Shown: in pieces, positions 17,001-26,663 of the stretch
How the letters are laid out: each line of letters starts with the position of its first letter
How positions within the stretch are numbered: the stretch's first letter is position 1
Origin: Planomicrobium sp. CPCC 101110
GTDB lineage: Bacteria > Bacillota > Bacilli > Bacillales_A > Planococcaceae
DNA length: 64,000 nucleotides
Direction of reading: 5' to 3'
Assembly (NCBI RefSeq): GCF_007859395.1
Contig: NZ_VOHD01000003.1
Coordinates: forward strand, 1,037,028 to 1,101,027
Made by a program: the position numbers and the translations under genes
Notes under the pieces: model-generated
Database searches by the model: none
Told to the model about the DNA's origin: nothing
Seen by the model: only the letters and a program-made list of their open reading frames with translations

Positions 17001-20000
17001 ATGCCCGTTGTCTATCGAAATTTCCCGACCATAATAAAATTCATCTTCATCTTTTTTGTTTTATTATTTTTTGGGGGAACAGGGGTTCAAACCAGCCAGA
17101 CCGAAGCGGGAAAAGAATTGCTGAGGCTGCAAGAAACCACAGAGCGATTAAAAATCAACAGCGAAATGAATCTTCTTGAAGATCCCGAAGGTGAATTCAC
17201 TATTGAAGAAGTCACCCACTTTCCTTTAGACAAGCAGTTTTTGCCAACAGTAAATCAAGTTCACAAGGCGGACAATGCTTCTGCTGCTTATTGGGTAAAA
17301 CTTGAGGTGCAAAATGAAGCTCCGGGCAAAAGCTGGCTGCTCGAATTGAGTGAACCGTCTATCGAAAGTGCCATCCTTTACTCGCAAAATGAATCTGGTG
17401 AATATAACGAAGAAAAAGTCGGGCGCCAAAATCCAGCAAATGATAGTGAGCCTTTTTACAATAATTTTGCCTTCGACCTGAATTCAGAACCAAGTACAAA
17501 CGAAATATACTACTTGCGCGTCCAATCATCCGGACCGCTTCAACTCCCAATTACAATCTGGGAGCAAACAGCTTTTGAAAAGCATACTCGCAATATGGCT
17601 CTATTGATCGGCATATTTAGCGGAATAGGCGCAGCCATCATCCTTTATTACATTCATCAATTTACAAAACATCGTGAAAGCAGCTATTTTTATTTTGTAT
17701 TTTTTGTTCTATCAATGTTTTTTGCCATCACTTCCATGGCAGGGTTGAATTTTTCCTATATTTGGCCGAAGTGGGATTGGTGGAGCCGGTATTCTACATT
17801 ATTTTTTGCCGGATGGGGCAGTATTTTCGCCTTGCTTTTGGCAAAAAGTTTTTTAGATGCACGCCGAAGAATGCCGAAAACAAACAAAATCTTCAATATC
17901 TTGGTTTCTGCCAATTTCATCCTGATTTTAATTCTGTTTTATTCATATGAAACAGTCCGGCTGCTTTTGCCGCTTGCATTATTCGTGTCGATGATTATGG
18001 TTTTGGCTATATCTGCCTTGCTGTGGAAAAGGAGCATACTTTTTGCCCGGTATTTCACAGTTGCTTCGGTTTTGTTTGCAATTGGCATCGGACTTTCGAT
18101 TTTAATGACATATGGAGTCTTGCCATTAACAATCAGAATGCAGTATGGGTCAAACTTAGCAATGCTTGGCGGCGTGTTTCTTTTTGCATTAGGGATTACT
18201 GATAAAGCTTATGTAAGGGAAAAGGAAAAAGTGGAACGTGAACGGAAAGCAACTGAGCGGCAGCGCCTTGCTATGGAATCGTTAGAACGTGCGATTGAAC
18301 GAAAAGACGAGCTGCTGGCATTTACTTCACACGGTTTACGCACACCTCTGTACGGTATGATCGGCATTGCTGAATCTTTGCAGGAAGTGACAGCTGGGCG
18401 TTTGCCTCCGGCAATCAACAGCCAGCTTGGGATGATTGTATCGAGTGGCAAGAAACTGGCTCATATGATCAATGAAATATTGGATTTTTCAAAACTGAAA
18501 CAAAACACCTTGAATATCCAAGTACAACCGGTCGAACTGAATAAAGTCGTTGAAAATGTTCTGGCTATATGTGCACCTCTTGTGAAAAATAAGGAAGTCC
18601 AGCTTTATCAAACTATTCCGGCTGATGTGCCGAAAGTTGTGGCGGATTTGGAACGGGTTGAACAGATTCTTTACAATCTGGTCGGTAATTCAATCGAGCA
18701 CACATCTACAGGGGAAATAGTCATTTCAGCAAAAAAGGTCGGGAAACAAGTGGAAATATCGGTAAAGGATACGGGTGCTGGGATTCAAGAAGACCAGCTT
18801 CTGAATTTGTTTGAACCTTTCCATAAAGAACTAAATGAAAAAGAGGGGGAATTTGAAGGAGTCGGAATCGGCTTGAACATTACAAAACGGCTTGTCGAAT
18901 TGCAGGGGGGATGGCTCGATGTAGAATCGGAAGTCGGAGTCGGCTCAACCTTTAGTTTTACCTTGCCAGTATATATGGATCAAAATGAAGAAGAGGCAAA
19001 GACTGCGGAAGCACCTTTTATAGAGGAAATGACAGCTTCCCAGTTGGCCAGCACGTTGGTGAACCGGAAAATCGGGAAAAGGAATATCCGTATTTTGGTC
19101 GTAGAACACAATGAAATAAACAGGAAAATGCTGACTTACCAACTGCTGCAAGCTGGCTATAAAGTCACAGGGATAGCAGAAGGAAAAGAAGCGATTCAGA
19201 TATTGGAAGACAAGCCGATGGATATGCTTATCCTGGATTGGTCTTTGGAAGATATGGCTGGCGATGAACTTTGCAGGCAAGTACGTGCAAAATTCACATT
19301 AACGGAACTGCCTATTCTCATGTTGTCGGATAAAACGGGGCTCCAAGAAAAGACCAATGCGTTTACGGCTGGAGCAAATGACTATCTAATCAAACCTTGT
19401 GATAAAGAAGAGTTTCTGCTGCGTGTCGAAACTCTTGCAAATTTAAGGAGTTTAACGCAGGAAATCACAAATCTAAATTATTTTCTTGAACGAAATGTAA
19501 AAGAGCGGACAATGGCTCTTGAAATCACCAATATGAACCTGGTGACAGTGAATGACGAAATACAGGAAATTGAAAAGGCCCGAAATGAAATGCTTTCCAC
19601 AATATCGCATGAACTTGGAACGCCGATCACCTTGATCCATAGCTATATTCAAGCCGTCAAAGAAAGTTTAATTGACGAAAAAAATCCGCGCTATTTGGAT
19701 ATGATCCATAATAAACTGCTGCTTTTAGAGCGGTTGACAGAAGATCTTGTAGAGCTTGGAAAATACAAATCCGGAAATATGACGCTGCGTTTCCAGCAAG
19801 TCCGCTTAGGAGAATGGTTGGACCGCATCATCAAGGGAATGGAGTCGGATGTGAAACAAAGCGGGCGTTTCTTCGAAAATGTCGAGAAAGAACGCAAAAA
19901 TTGGGAAAATAATTTGACGATGTCAATAGATGTTGACCGTATTGACCAAGTGTTTTCGAATGTTCTTTGGAATGCTGTGAAACATACCGATTCCCAAGAC

Positions 20001-20306
20001 GGAAAGATCACCATATCAGCTGAAATTTTCTCGCGAGGAAAAGATGGGGCTGTGCTGGAACATGAAGGGTTCGATGCAGAAGTAATTATAAAAGTGGCTG
20101 ATACAGGCTGCGGCATCGACGAAGATGTACTTCCTCACATTTTTGACCGCTTCTTCAAGAAAGGCGATTCTTCCGACTATAAAGGCAGTGGACTTGGTCT
20201 GGCGATAGCGAAAGAAATTATCCTTTCGCACAAAGGGGAAATCTGGGCTGAAAGTGAAAAAGGAAAAGGCAGCATTTTCTACATTGCTTTGCCATTAAGT
20301 TTTTAA
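17001..20306 (+). CDS. Large hybrid sensor histidine kinase (7TMR-DISM, HK-REC-HK)
   Basis: 1101 aa. Signal/anchor helix at about 10-30, an extracellular 7TMR-DISMED-like beta domain (about 45-195), seven membrane helices (about 200-405), a coiled linker, a first HisKA/HATPase (His444 in SHGLRTPL; DTGAG and GVGIGL boxes), a receiver domain (about 695-815, Asp746 in LILDWSL), a coiled coil, then a second HisKA/HATPase (His870 in SHELGTPI; DTGCGI and GSGLGLAI). Both H-boxes deviate from SHELRTP (E to G in the first, R to G in the second). ATG at 17001 after AGAGGTG. Paired with the next gene. Confidence 0.9.
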   Translation: MPVVYRNFPTIIKFIFIFFVLLFFGGTGVQTSQTEAGKELLRLQETTERLKINSEMNLLEDPEGEFTIEEVTHFPLDKQFLPTVNQVHKADNASAAYWVKLEVQNEAPGKSWLLELSEPSIESAILYSQNESGEYNEEKVGRQNPANDSEPFYNNFAFDLNSEPSTNEIYYLRVQSSGPLQLPITIWEQTAFEKHTRNMALLIGIFSGIGAAIILYYIHQFTKHRESSYFYFVFFVLSMFFAITSMAGLNFSYIWPKWDWWSRYSTLFFAGWGSIFALLLAKSFLDARRRMPKTNKIFNILVSANFILILILFYSYETVRLLLPLALFVSMIMVLAISALLWKRSILFARYFTVASVLFAIGIGLSILMTYGVLPLTIRMQYGSNLAMLGGVFLFALGITDKAYVREKEKVERERKATERQRLAMESLERAIERKDELLAFTSHGLRTPLYGMIGIAESLQEVTAGRLPPAINSQLGMIVSSGKKLAHMINEILDFSKLKQNTLNIQVQPVELNKVVENVLAICAPLVKNKEVQLYQTIPADVPKVVADLERVEQILYNLVGNSIEHTSTGEIVISAKKVGKQVEISVKDTGAGIQEDQLLNLFEPFHKELNEKEGEFEGVGIGLNITKRLVELQGGWLDVESEVGVGSTFSFTLPVYMDQNEEEAKTAEAPFIEEMTASQLASTLVNRKIGKRNIRILVVEHNEINRKMLTYQLLQAGYKVTGIAEGKEAIQILEDKPMDMLILDWSLEDMAGDELCRQVRAKFTLTELPILMLSDKTGLQEKTNAFTAGANDYLIKPCDKEEFLLRVETLANLRSLTQEITNLNYFLERNVKERTMALEITNMNLVTVNDEIQEIEKARNEMLSTISHELGTPITLIHSYIQAVKESLIDEKNPRYLDMIHNKLLLLERLTEDLVELGKYKSGNMTLRFQQVRLGEWLDRIIKGMESDVKQSGRFFENVEKERKNWENNLTMSIDVDRIDQVFSNVLWNAVKHTDSQDGKITISAEIFSRGKDGAVLEHEGFDAEVIIKVADTGCGIDEDVLPHIFDRFFKKGDSSDYKGSGLGLAIAKEIILSHKGEIWAESEKGKGSIFYIALPLSF

Positions 20307-20328
20307 TGCGAGAATTGGAGGAAAGCTT

Positions 20329-21024
20329 ATGAAAACCGCTACTGTTTTGATTATTGAAGATGAAGATGGAATCCGCGAATTGATCCGATTGTTCCTTCTC
20401 AAAAAGGGGTACCGGGCAATTGAAGCTGAAGATGGTTATAAAGCGCTGGAAATATTGGCTAAAGAGACACCGGATCTAGTTTTGCTTGATATCGAAATGC
20501 CGGGAATGAACGGACTTGAAGTGTGCGAGCAGATTCGCATGCAAACAAAGCTGCCCATTCTTTTCGTCAGCTATAGGAAAGAACTGACATATAAAATCCA
20601 AGGACTTGAAGTGGGTGGAGACGATTACATTACAAAGCCCTTCGATTTCAATGAATTGGAAGCTCGCATAAGAGCTATACTTAGGCGGAATGGCTGGTCG
20701 AACGGTGAGGAAGAGAAACTTTCCGTGCTGGAATTCAAAGACATGCATATCCATATTGACGCTAGAGAACTTTACATCGCTGGAAAGCCTGTAAGGTTGT
20801 ATCATAAAGAATTTCAATTGCTGTTGCTTCTTGCCCAAACCCCTAATCGTGTGTGGACAGCAGAACAATTATACGATCGGGTTTGGGGGTATTACTCGGA
20901 AGGAGATATGCAAACAGTGAAAGTGCATATAAGCAATTTAAGGCGCAAGGTAGAAAAAGATCCATCAAATCCAGTTTATATACAAACGGTGCGCGGCTTT
21001 GGATACAAATTCTCATTCGGTTAA
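20329..21024 (+). CDS. OmpR/PhoB-type response regulator
   Basis: 231 aa. The receiver domain has the acidic pair in IIEDEDG, phospho-acceptor Asp54 in LLDIEMPG, and the Lys in TKPFDF. The C-terminal winged helix (about 130-228) has LYHKEFQLLLLLAQ, VWGYY and QTVKVHISNLRRKVE. The SD GGAGG lies 23 bases after the kinase stop, so they form one operon. A likely target is the polysaccharide operon that begins 160 bases downstream; see the repeats at 21091-21130. Confidence 0.93.
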   Translation: MKTATVLIIEDEDGIRELIRLFLLKKGYRAIEAEDGYKALEILAKETPDLVLLDIEMPGMNGLEVCEQIRMQTKLPILFVSYRKELTYKIQGLEVGGDDYITKPFDFNELEARIRAILRRNGWSNGEEEKLSVLEFKDMHIHIDARELYIAGKPVRLYHKEFQLLLLLAQTPNRVWTAEQLYDRVWGYYSEGDMQTVKVHISNLRRKVEKDPSNPVYIQTVRGFGYKFSFG

Positions 21025-21033
21025 CAGCTAAAG

Positions 21034-21080
21034 GGCTCTTTCATTTCTGTCATTCCTGGCAGAAATGAAAGAGCCTTTTT
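21034..21080 (+). terminator. Terminator of the two-component operon
   Basis: Perfect 16-bp stem (GGCTCTTTCATTTCTG and its complement) with a ten-base loop, followed by TTTTTG. Confidence 0.95.
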
Positions 21081-21090
21081 GTGCCTTCAG

Positions 21091-21130
21091 AAATAATTTA
21101 AATATTTAAATTATTTAACTTCATTTTAAC
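21091..21130. promoter_or_regulatory. 26-bp palindrome and 11-bp-spaced TTTAAC repeats upstream of the polysaccharide operon
   Basis: 21091-21116 is a perfect 26-bp AT-only palindrome. It runs into TTTAAC at 21114-21119 and TTTAAC at 21125-21130, eleven bases apart, the spacing of OmpR/PhoP-class direct repeats. A weak -10-like TATAGC follows at 21139-21144. The first gene starts at 21181. Probable activator or repressor site. Confidence 0.5.
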
Positions 21131-21180
21131 CTCACGGCTATAGCATTAGGTCAAATGATTTATGAAAAGGAGGAAGAAAA

Positions 21181-21639
21181 ATGGTTGGAAATCATATTAA
21201 ATTACCAGAGAAAAAAAACCTTGGCAGTTTAGAAAAACAAACTGTATTCAAAAGAACCGAAGAGCTGAATGCTGGAAATTCTCTTGGGACGTCATTAGGT
21301 TTATCGGAAAACATCACTGGATCTCTAACATATCTGTTCGGGTTCATTACAGGCATCATCATTCTGTTTTTCGAAAAGGAAAATCGCTTTGTCAGATTCC
21401 ATGCCACACAATCCATTTGCATATCGCTTATCTTTTTTGCATTGTTTACAGTTTCAGGAATGGTGCCGATTGTGGGCTGGTTAGTGGAAGTTACCCTTTT
21501 GCCTATCGGTTTAGTGCTTTGGATTATCATGATGTTGAATGCCTATGAAGGAAAATATTCAAAGGTTCTTTACGTCGGAAATTTTGCTGAGAAACAATTT
21601 CAAAGAAAAATAAACAAAAAAAAACTTGAGGTGAATTAA
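21181..21639 (+). CDS. DUF4870/Tic20-like membrane protein
   Basis: 152 aa with about three membrane segments: residues 50-63 (LTYLFGFITGIIILF), 78-98 (ICISLIFFALFTVSG) and 103-122. The loop FEKENRFVRFHATQS is the conserved signature of DUF4870 proteins. Function unknown. First gene of the polysaccharide operon, with AGGAGG before its ATG; its stop is directly followed by the ATG of the chain-length gene, so the two are tightly coupled. Confidence 0.8.
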   Translation: MVGNHIKLPEKKNLGSLEKQTVFKRTEELNAGNSLGTSLGLSENITGSLTYLFGFITGIIILFFEKENRFVRFHATQSICISLIFFALFTVSGMVPIVGWLVEVTLLPIGLVLWIIMMLNAYEGKYSKVLYVGNFAEKQFQRKINKKKLEVN

Positions 21640-22425
21640 ATGGAAGGTTCGTTCAATACTAAAGAATTTTTATACAGGTTAAAGAAAAGGCTTCCGCTAA
21701 TAATAATTATAACTTTGCTGTTCACAGTATTAAGCGGTGTCTTAAGCTACAAGTTCCTTCAGCCCGTTTATCAAGCTTCCACTCAAATCCTTGTGAATCA
21801 GACTGCAGGTTCAGCAACAGGAGACCAAGCTTTGGATATAGAGTCCAATATTCAATTGATCAGTACGTACAACGGTATCATTAAAAGTCCCGTGATCCTT
21901 GCAGCAGTTATTGAGGAACTAAATCTTAATGATACTGTAGCCACATTGAACGAGCGGATTACAGTCAGCAGTGCAGAAAAATCTCAGATTCTTCAAATTG
22001 ATGTTGAAGACGGCTCTATGGAAAATGCAGTTCTAACTTCCAATACTATAGCATCTGTTTTTCAAGAAGAAATTAAAAATTTAATGAACATTGATAATGT
22101 TAGAATCCTGTCTCCTGCAGAAATGCCTGCTATTTCAAAACCAATCAGACCAGATCCTTTATTGAATATGGCAATCGGTGCAGTTGTCGGGTTTATGTTT
22201 AGTTTAGGGCTTGTTATTTTACTGGATCAAATGAATACGACAGTTCGCACAGAGGAAGATATTGAAGAGATTATCGGCCTTCATGTACTTGGGATTGTCA
22301 ATTCTTCTAAAGCAGAAAAAGCTGTGAAAAAAACTACTGTAAATGATGAAAAGGGGATGAAGGAACATGTTGAAATCGAAAAAAAGCAAGCCATTAGCAA
22401 CTCGAAAATTGGTGGCTCGTACTAA
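21640..22425 (+). CDS. Wzz/YveK-type chain-length regulator and kinase activator
   Basis: 261 aa membrane protein of the Wzz/EpsA family. Two membrane helices (about 19-40 and 173-196) flank an extracellular coiled/beta domain; the proline-rich stretch before the second helix (KPIRPDP) is typical. In Gram-positives the cytoplasmic tail activates a separate BY-kinase, encoded here by the next gene, which overlaps by 59 bases. The pair sets polymer length and switches export on and off. Confidence 0.87.
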   Translation: MEGSFNTKEFLYRLKKRLPLIIIITLLFTVLSGVLSYKFLQPVYQASTQILVNQTAGSATGDQALDIESNIQLISTYNGIIKSPVILAAVIEELNLNDTVATLNERITVSSAEKSQILQIDVEDGSMENAVLTSNTIASVFQEEIKNLMNIDNVRILSPAEMPAISKPIRPDPLLNMAIGAVVGFMFSLGLVILLDQMNTTVRTEEDIEEIIGLHVLGIVNSSKAEKAVKKTTVNDEKGMKEHVEIEKKQAISNSKIGGSY

Positions 22426-23062
22426 TCCTAATTCGATCGTAACTGAACAATACCGTACAATTCGAAGCAATATCAATTTTTCACTTCCGAGCGTAGATAT
22501 GAAAACATTGCTTTTCACTTCAGCCTCAAAAGAAGAAGGGAAGTCAACCACTTCCGGGAACATTGCAATTGTTTTTGCGGAATCCGGGAAAAAAGTGCTG
22601 CTTGTTGATGCCGATATGAGACGCCCGACTTTGCACCATACGTTCCGGATGAGCAACAAAGTGGGCTTGTCCAACCTGCTTCTGGAAAAAGGGAATCTTC
22701 AAGACGCCATAAAGAAGAGCGGAATCCGCGGGTTAGACCTTTTGATGAGTGGCCAAATCCCATCAAATCCAGCAGAGCTTCTTGATTCGGTAGTGATGAC
22801 TAGGCTGATTGATGAACTCAAAGAGAAGTATGACCTTATTATATTTGACTCCCCGCCAATCTTAGCGGTAACCGACGCTAAAATCTTAGCAAACAAATGC
22901 GACGGAACGGTTTTAATCGTTAATACAGGAAAGACAGAGAAAGAAAGCGTCACTAAAGCGCGTGATGCTTTGGCTACAGCAAAAGCCTTTATCCTGGGCG
23001 TCGTATTGAACAACTACCCTAAAAACAAAAATAGTGAATACTATCAAAGTTATGAGAGTTGA
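22367..23062 (+). CDS. CpsD/CapB-type tyrosine kinase (EpsB-like)
   Basis: 231 aa bacterial tyrosine kinase. Walker A in SASKEEGKSTTSGN (about 52-65), Walker A' in LLVDADMRRP (78-87), Walker B in LIIFDSPP, and a C-terminal tyrosine cluster (Tyr225, 226, 229) expected to be autophosphorylated. The N-terminal EQYRTIRSNI segment is the usual oligomerisation motif. Phosphorylation normally controls polysaccharide synthesis and UDP-sugar enzymes such as the next gene product. The overlap with the chain-length gene implies stoichiometric synthesis. Confidence 0.92.
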   Translation: MLKSKKSKPLATRKLVARTNPNSIVTEQYRTIRSNINFSLPSVDMKTLLFTSASKEEGKSTTSGNIAIVFAESGKKVLLVDADMRRPTLHHTFRMSNKVGLSNLLLEKGNLQDAIKKSGIRGLDLLMSGQIPSNPAELLDSVVMTRLIDELKEKYDLIIFDSPPILAVTDAKILANKCDGTVLIVNTGKTEKESVTKARDALATAKAFILGVVLNNYPKNKNSEYYQSYES

Positions 23063-23099
23063 AATTTTCCAAATTGAAGAATGAGAAGGGGTAATTCAA

Positions 23100-24968
23100 T
23101 TGACTATCAGAAAGAGGATTATTTCATTATTTTTCATCGATTCGCTGATCATTCTTTCTTCGATTTATGCTTGTGCGTTATTTTTGTATCCCTTTGAAAA
23201 TGTGTTAAGGGATCGAATGCTTTTAGTAAGTACTATTACTCTTTTCATTGCCCATCATTCTTTCGCTTGGCATTATGGTTTGTATCGCAAGGTTTGGTCC
23301 TATGCTTCAGTTGATGAAGTAAAGTCGATTGCCAAAGCAGTTACTCTTACATTGTTTGTGGCCCTTGTTATGCAATATTTCTACTCTGAGGTTTTATATT
23401 TAAGAACTTTGCTATTGACTTGGATGCTGCTTATTTTGCTGCTCGGCGCCTCCAGACTATCATTGAGAGTCTTTAATGAAAGCTCGATCAAACGAAGAAA
23501 TATCCAGTCTAGCAGAACAATGATCATCGGAGCGGGGCAAGCAGGAAGAATGATTGCACAACAAATGAAGCAAAATCCTCTTTGGGGAAAGAACCCGGTA
23601 ATTTTTGTAGATGATGATAAGAGAAAATGGCAATTAGAAATCCATGGCATAGAAGTAGTGGGAACGACGGAAAATATTTCGGACCTTGTAATTCAGAATC
23701 AAATTGAAGAAATTGTCATTGCAATTCCATCTTTATCCAGAAAAGAAATGGCGGAACTAACTAAAGCGTGTATTGATACCGGCGTTAAAACGCAGACCAT
23801 ACCTCGCCTCGAAGATTTGATATCCGGGAAAATCACCGTTAATGATATTCGGGACGTCAAGATTGAGGATTTACTGGGCCGTGAAGAAGTAAAACTGGAT
23901 ATGGAAAAAATAGAAGAAAAACTATCGAATAAAACAATTATGGTTACTGGTGCCGGAGGATCGATAGGTTCAGAATTATGTCGGCAAATATGTGTGTTAA
24001 AACCAGCGAGAATCCTATTGCTTGGGCATGGAGAAAATTCCATATACACCATTGATAAGGAGTTGCGCGGCAAATTTTTGAGCGAGACAGAGATTATCCC
24101 TATAATTGCTGACATTCAGGACAGGGAGCGTATTTTTAAAATAATAGAAGAACATAGACCGGATATTATTTATCATGCAGCCGCACACAAACATGTTCCG
24201 CTTATGGAAGCTAACCCGATAGAAGCTGTTAAAAACAATATTTTCGGAACAAAAAATGTTGCAGAAGCCGCAGATGAATATGGCGTAGGAAATTTCGTTA
24301 TGATATCAACTGATAAAGCGGTAAATCCGCCAAATATTATGGGTGCTTCGAAACGCTTTGCTGAAATGATCATTCAAAACCTAGCCATATCAAGTAAAAC
24401 GACATTTGCAGCCGTTCGATTTGGCAACGTTCTTGGCTCCAGGGGAAGTGTAGTGCCTCTATTTAAAGAACAAATCGCAAAAGGCGGTCCAGTAACAGTA
24501 ACAGATCCGGAAATGACCCGGTATTTCATGACAATTCCGGAGGCTTCTCGATTAGTGATCCAAGCGGGGCTGCTTGCTAATGGAGGAGAAGTATTTGTAT
24601 TGGATATGGGTGAGCCAGTCAAAATTGTGGATTTGGCTCGTAATATGATTAAACTTTCCGGTTATGAAGAAAAAGATATCAAAATTCAATTTACCGGTAT
24701 GCGCCCTGGAGAAAAAATGTACGAAGAACTTCTTGACCCGAGCGAAATTCAATCCGAAAAAATATTTCCAAAGATTTACATCGGAAAATCAACTCCTATT
24801 AGTATGGGTGAAATGAATATTGTTCTTAAAAATCTTCCATACATGTCAGAAAAGGAAATTAAAGATAAACTTCTTAGTTTAGCCAATAGAAAATCCCAAA
24901 GAACTGAAATGGAAAAAGAAAGATGGAAGAAGAATTGGAAACAAGAAGGGGAGTTGCACAGAATATAA
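23100..24968 (+). CDS. Membrane-bound nucleotide-sugar 4,6-dehydratase (CapD/EpsC/PglF type)
   Basis: 622 aa. Four N-terminal membrane helices (about 5-115), a first Rossmann domain (MIIGAGQAGRMI near 140), then the catalytic SDR domain with MVTGAGGSIGSELC near 281, DKAVNPPNIMGASKR near 405, and FGNVLGSRGSVVPLF. It converts UDP-GlcNAc to the 4-keto-6-deoxy sugar, the first step to bacillosamine-type or QuiNAc sugars. Start is TTG at 23100 with AAGGGG upstream. The 4-keto product is the substrate expected by the aminotransferase at 26660. Confidence 0.92.
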   Translation: MTIRKRIISLFFIDSLIILSSIYACALFLYPFENVLRDRMLLVSTITLFIAHHSFAWHYGLYRKVWSYASVDEVKSIAKAVTLTLFVALVMQYFYSEVLYLRTLLLTWMLLILLLGASRLSLRVFNESSIKRRNIQSSRTMIIGAGQAGRMIAQQMKQNPLWGKNPVIFVDDDKRKWQLEIHGIEVVGTTENISDLVIQNQIEEIVIAIPSLSRKEMAELTKACIDTGVKTQTIPRLEDLISGKITVNDIRDVKIEDLLGREEVKLDMEKIEEKLSNKTIMVTGAGGSIGSELCRQICVLKPARILLLGHGENSIYTIDKELRGKFLSETEIIPIIADIQDRERIFKIIEEHRPDIIYHAAAHKHVPLMEANPIEAVKNNIFGTKNVAEAADEYGVGNFVMISTDKAVNPPNIMGASKRFAEMIIQNLAISSKTTFAAVRFGNVLGSRGSVVPLFKEQIAKGGPVTVTDPEMTRYFMTIPEASRLVIQAGLLANGGEVFVLDMGEPVKIVDLARNMIKLSGYEEKDIKIQFTGMRPGEKMYEELLDPSEIQSEKIFPKIYIGKSTPISMGEMNIVLKNLPYMSEKEIKDKLLSLANRKSQRTEMEKERWKKNWKQEGELHRI

Positions 24969-25058
24969 AATATGCGAGGTGCTACTGAAAGAGAGAATAG
25001 GGATACCCCTATTTATATTTGCTCGATGCAATAGAAATACAATTAGGAGGATATGTGG

Positions 25059-26438
25059 ATGCATACCTTGCAGAGACGAGTATATGAAAACGCTCCTATT
25101 TTTTTGCAAAATATATTACTTAGTCTTGAGGGTTATAGAAAGACAAAAAATATGTATGGAGATGTTTATTATTCTCATTTGATTGAACTGGCCAATAATA
25201 AACATTTAGAAGAAGAAGAGGTCCGCAAGTATCAAGAGAAGGAACTGCGCAAACTTATTCAGCATGCTGTAAACAACAGCCCTTTCTATAAAGACTTCTA
25301 TAAAGGGATAGATATAGCAGAAATACAAACAATTGAAGATCTGAAGAAGTTGCCGGTTCTTGATAAAGAAACATTGGAGGAAAATATTACCCTTATCCAT
25401 ACGAATCACAAAAATTCAATAATAAGAACCTTGGCATCGAATAAAACGGGCAAGCCACTTAAGTTCCTATTTACAAAAGAGGATATACAAAAAAGAATGG
25501 CACTACGGGATTTTTTCAGGAAACAGCATGGTGCTATCAATTTGGAAATGAAACGTGCTTCATTCAGTTCCAAGTGGCTGATTTCGAAGAAACAACAGAA
25601 AAAAATGTTGTGGAGAAATAATTTTTACATGAAGCAAAGACTGTATTCAGCTCATTATTGTTCAGAACAAAATGCTGAATTGTTTGTTTCGGATCTGGAG
25701 GAGTATAAGCCCGACTTTATCGATGGGCTGCCGTCGGCTCTTTTCAAAATCGCTAAATATATCAACGAAAATAAAATCATTCTATCATTCAAGCCAATTG
25801 CTATTTTTACTGTTTACGAAAAACTGTATTCACATTACAGGAGGGAAATTGAAGAAGCATTTGGATGTCCCATTCGTGATCAATACTTTTCGTCGGAAGG
25901 CATGCCTCTTTTCTCGGAATGTGTCAAAGGAAAACTTCATTACAATCTGTTTTCAGGAGTATTAGAGTCTTCGGTTGAAGGGGAATTGATTGTTACTTGT
26001 TTCACTACTCAAGGTACACCACTCATCCGCTACAATATCGGTGACGAATTAAAGCTTACAAAAAATCGAACAAAATGCAAGTGTGGATCAATACATCCAG
26101 TTATTGAATCCCTCAATGCCCCCGCCCCTGAATATCTTCAATCAAAAAGTAACGGAAAGTTCACTTCGATATACTTTTCTGGAATTTGGAGTGATTTCCC
26201 TGAAGAGATAAACAAAATTCAGTTTATACAAAATACGGAAGAATCAATTGATGTCCTTATAGAAGGAACGGAAAATTACACAAATGCCATCACCGAATCG
26301 ATACATAATACCATGGAATATCTTTTCGGAAGAGATATGACTTTTAATATTCGTATTGTCGATAAAATTCCAAATCTCACAGAAAAAGATTTTCACTTGG
26401 TTATAAACAATTTGGCGGGGAGAAGGTATCTTTTCTAG
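25059..26438 (+). CDS. CapK/PaaK-like adenylate-forming enzyme
   Basis: 459 aa protein of the phenylacetate-CoA ligase/CapK family often found in capsule loci. Matching regions are the N-terminal LIQHAVNNSPFYKDFYK, SNKTGKPLKFLFT near the nucleotide loop, FSSEGMPLFSEC, TTQGTPLIRYNIGDEL, and a CKCGSIHP cysteine motif. It may activate an acyl group for transfer to a sugar; the substrate is unknown. AGGAGG is two bases before an ATG at 25053 and eight before the ATG at 25059, so the latter is chosen. About 90 bases separate it from the dehydratase gene. Confidence 0.8.
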   Translation: MHTLQRRVYENAPIFLQNILLSLEGYRKTKNMYGDVYYSHLIELANNKHLEEEEVRKYQEKELRKLIQHAVNNSPFYKDFYKGIDIAEIQTIEDLKKLPVLDKETLEENITLIHTNHKNSIIRTLASNKTGKPLKFLFTKEDIQKRMALRDFFRKQHGAINLEMKRASFSSKWLISKKQQKKMLWRNNFYMKQRLYSAHYCSEQNAELFVSDLEEYKPDFIDGLPSALFKIAKYINENKIILSFKPIAIFTVYEKLYSHYRREIEEAFGCPIRDQYFSSEGMPLFSECVKGKLHYNLFSGVLESSVEGELIVTCFTTQGTPLIRYNIGDELKLTKNRTKCKCGSIHPVIESLNAPAPEYLQSKSNGKFTSIYFSGIWSDFPEEINKIQFIQNTEESIDVLIEGTENYTNAITESIHNTMEYLFGRDMTFNIRIVDKIPNLTEKDFHLVINNLAGRRYLF

Positions 26439-26633
26439 TGATAGGCCTTTGCTGTTCCAACAATATCTTCAAGAAATTTTAAAACTGATCCTTTATTTTT
26501 ATAGATTAAAAGCAGGACAAAATGAATTTTCTCCTCTATTGGATTTAACATTTTAAATTTGAAAAAACCTGACCGAATGGATTTTTTGCTCAGTGATGCA
26601 AGGTATTCAAATGACTATAAAGGAGAGAATAAG

Positions 26634-26663
26634 ATGAAATATGACTTGGGGGATATATTATGA
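26634..26663 (+). CDS. Possible nine-codon leader peptide
   Basis: ATG at 26634 follows AAAGGAGAG and opens a frame MKYDLGDIL whose TGA overlaps the aminotransferase ATG as ATGA. The strong SD and coupling layout suggest that this micro-ORF is translated, either as a leader or as the remnant of a lost gene. Confidence 0.4.
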   Translation: MKYDLGDIL

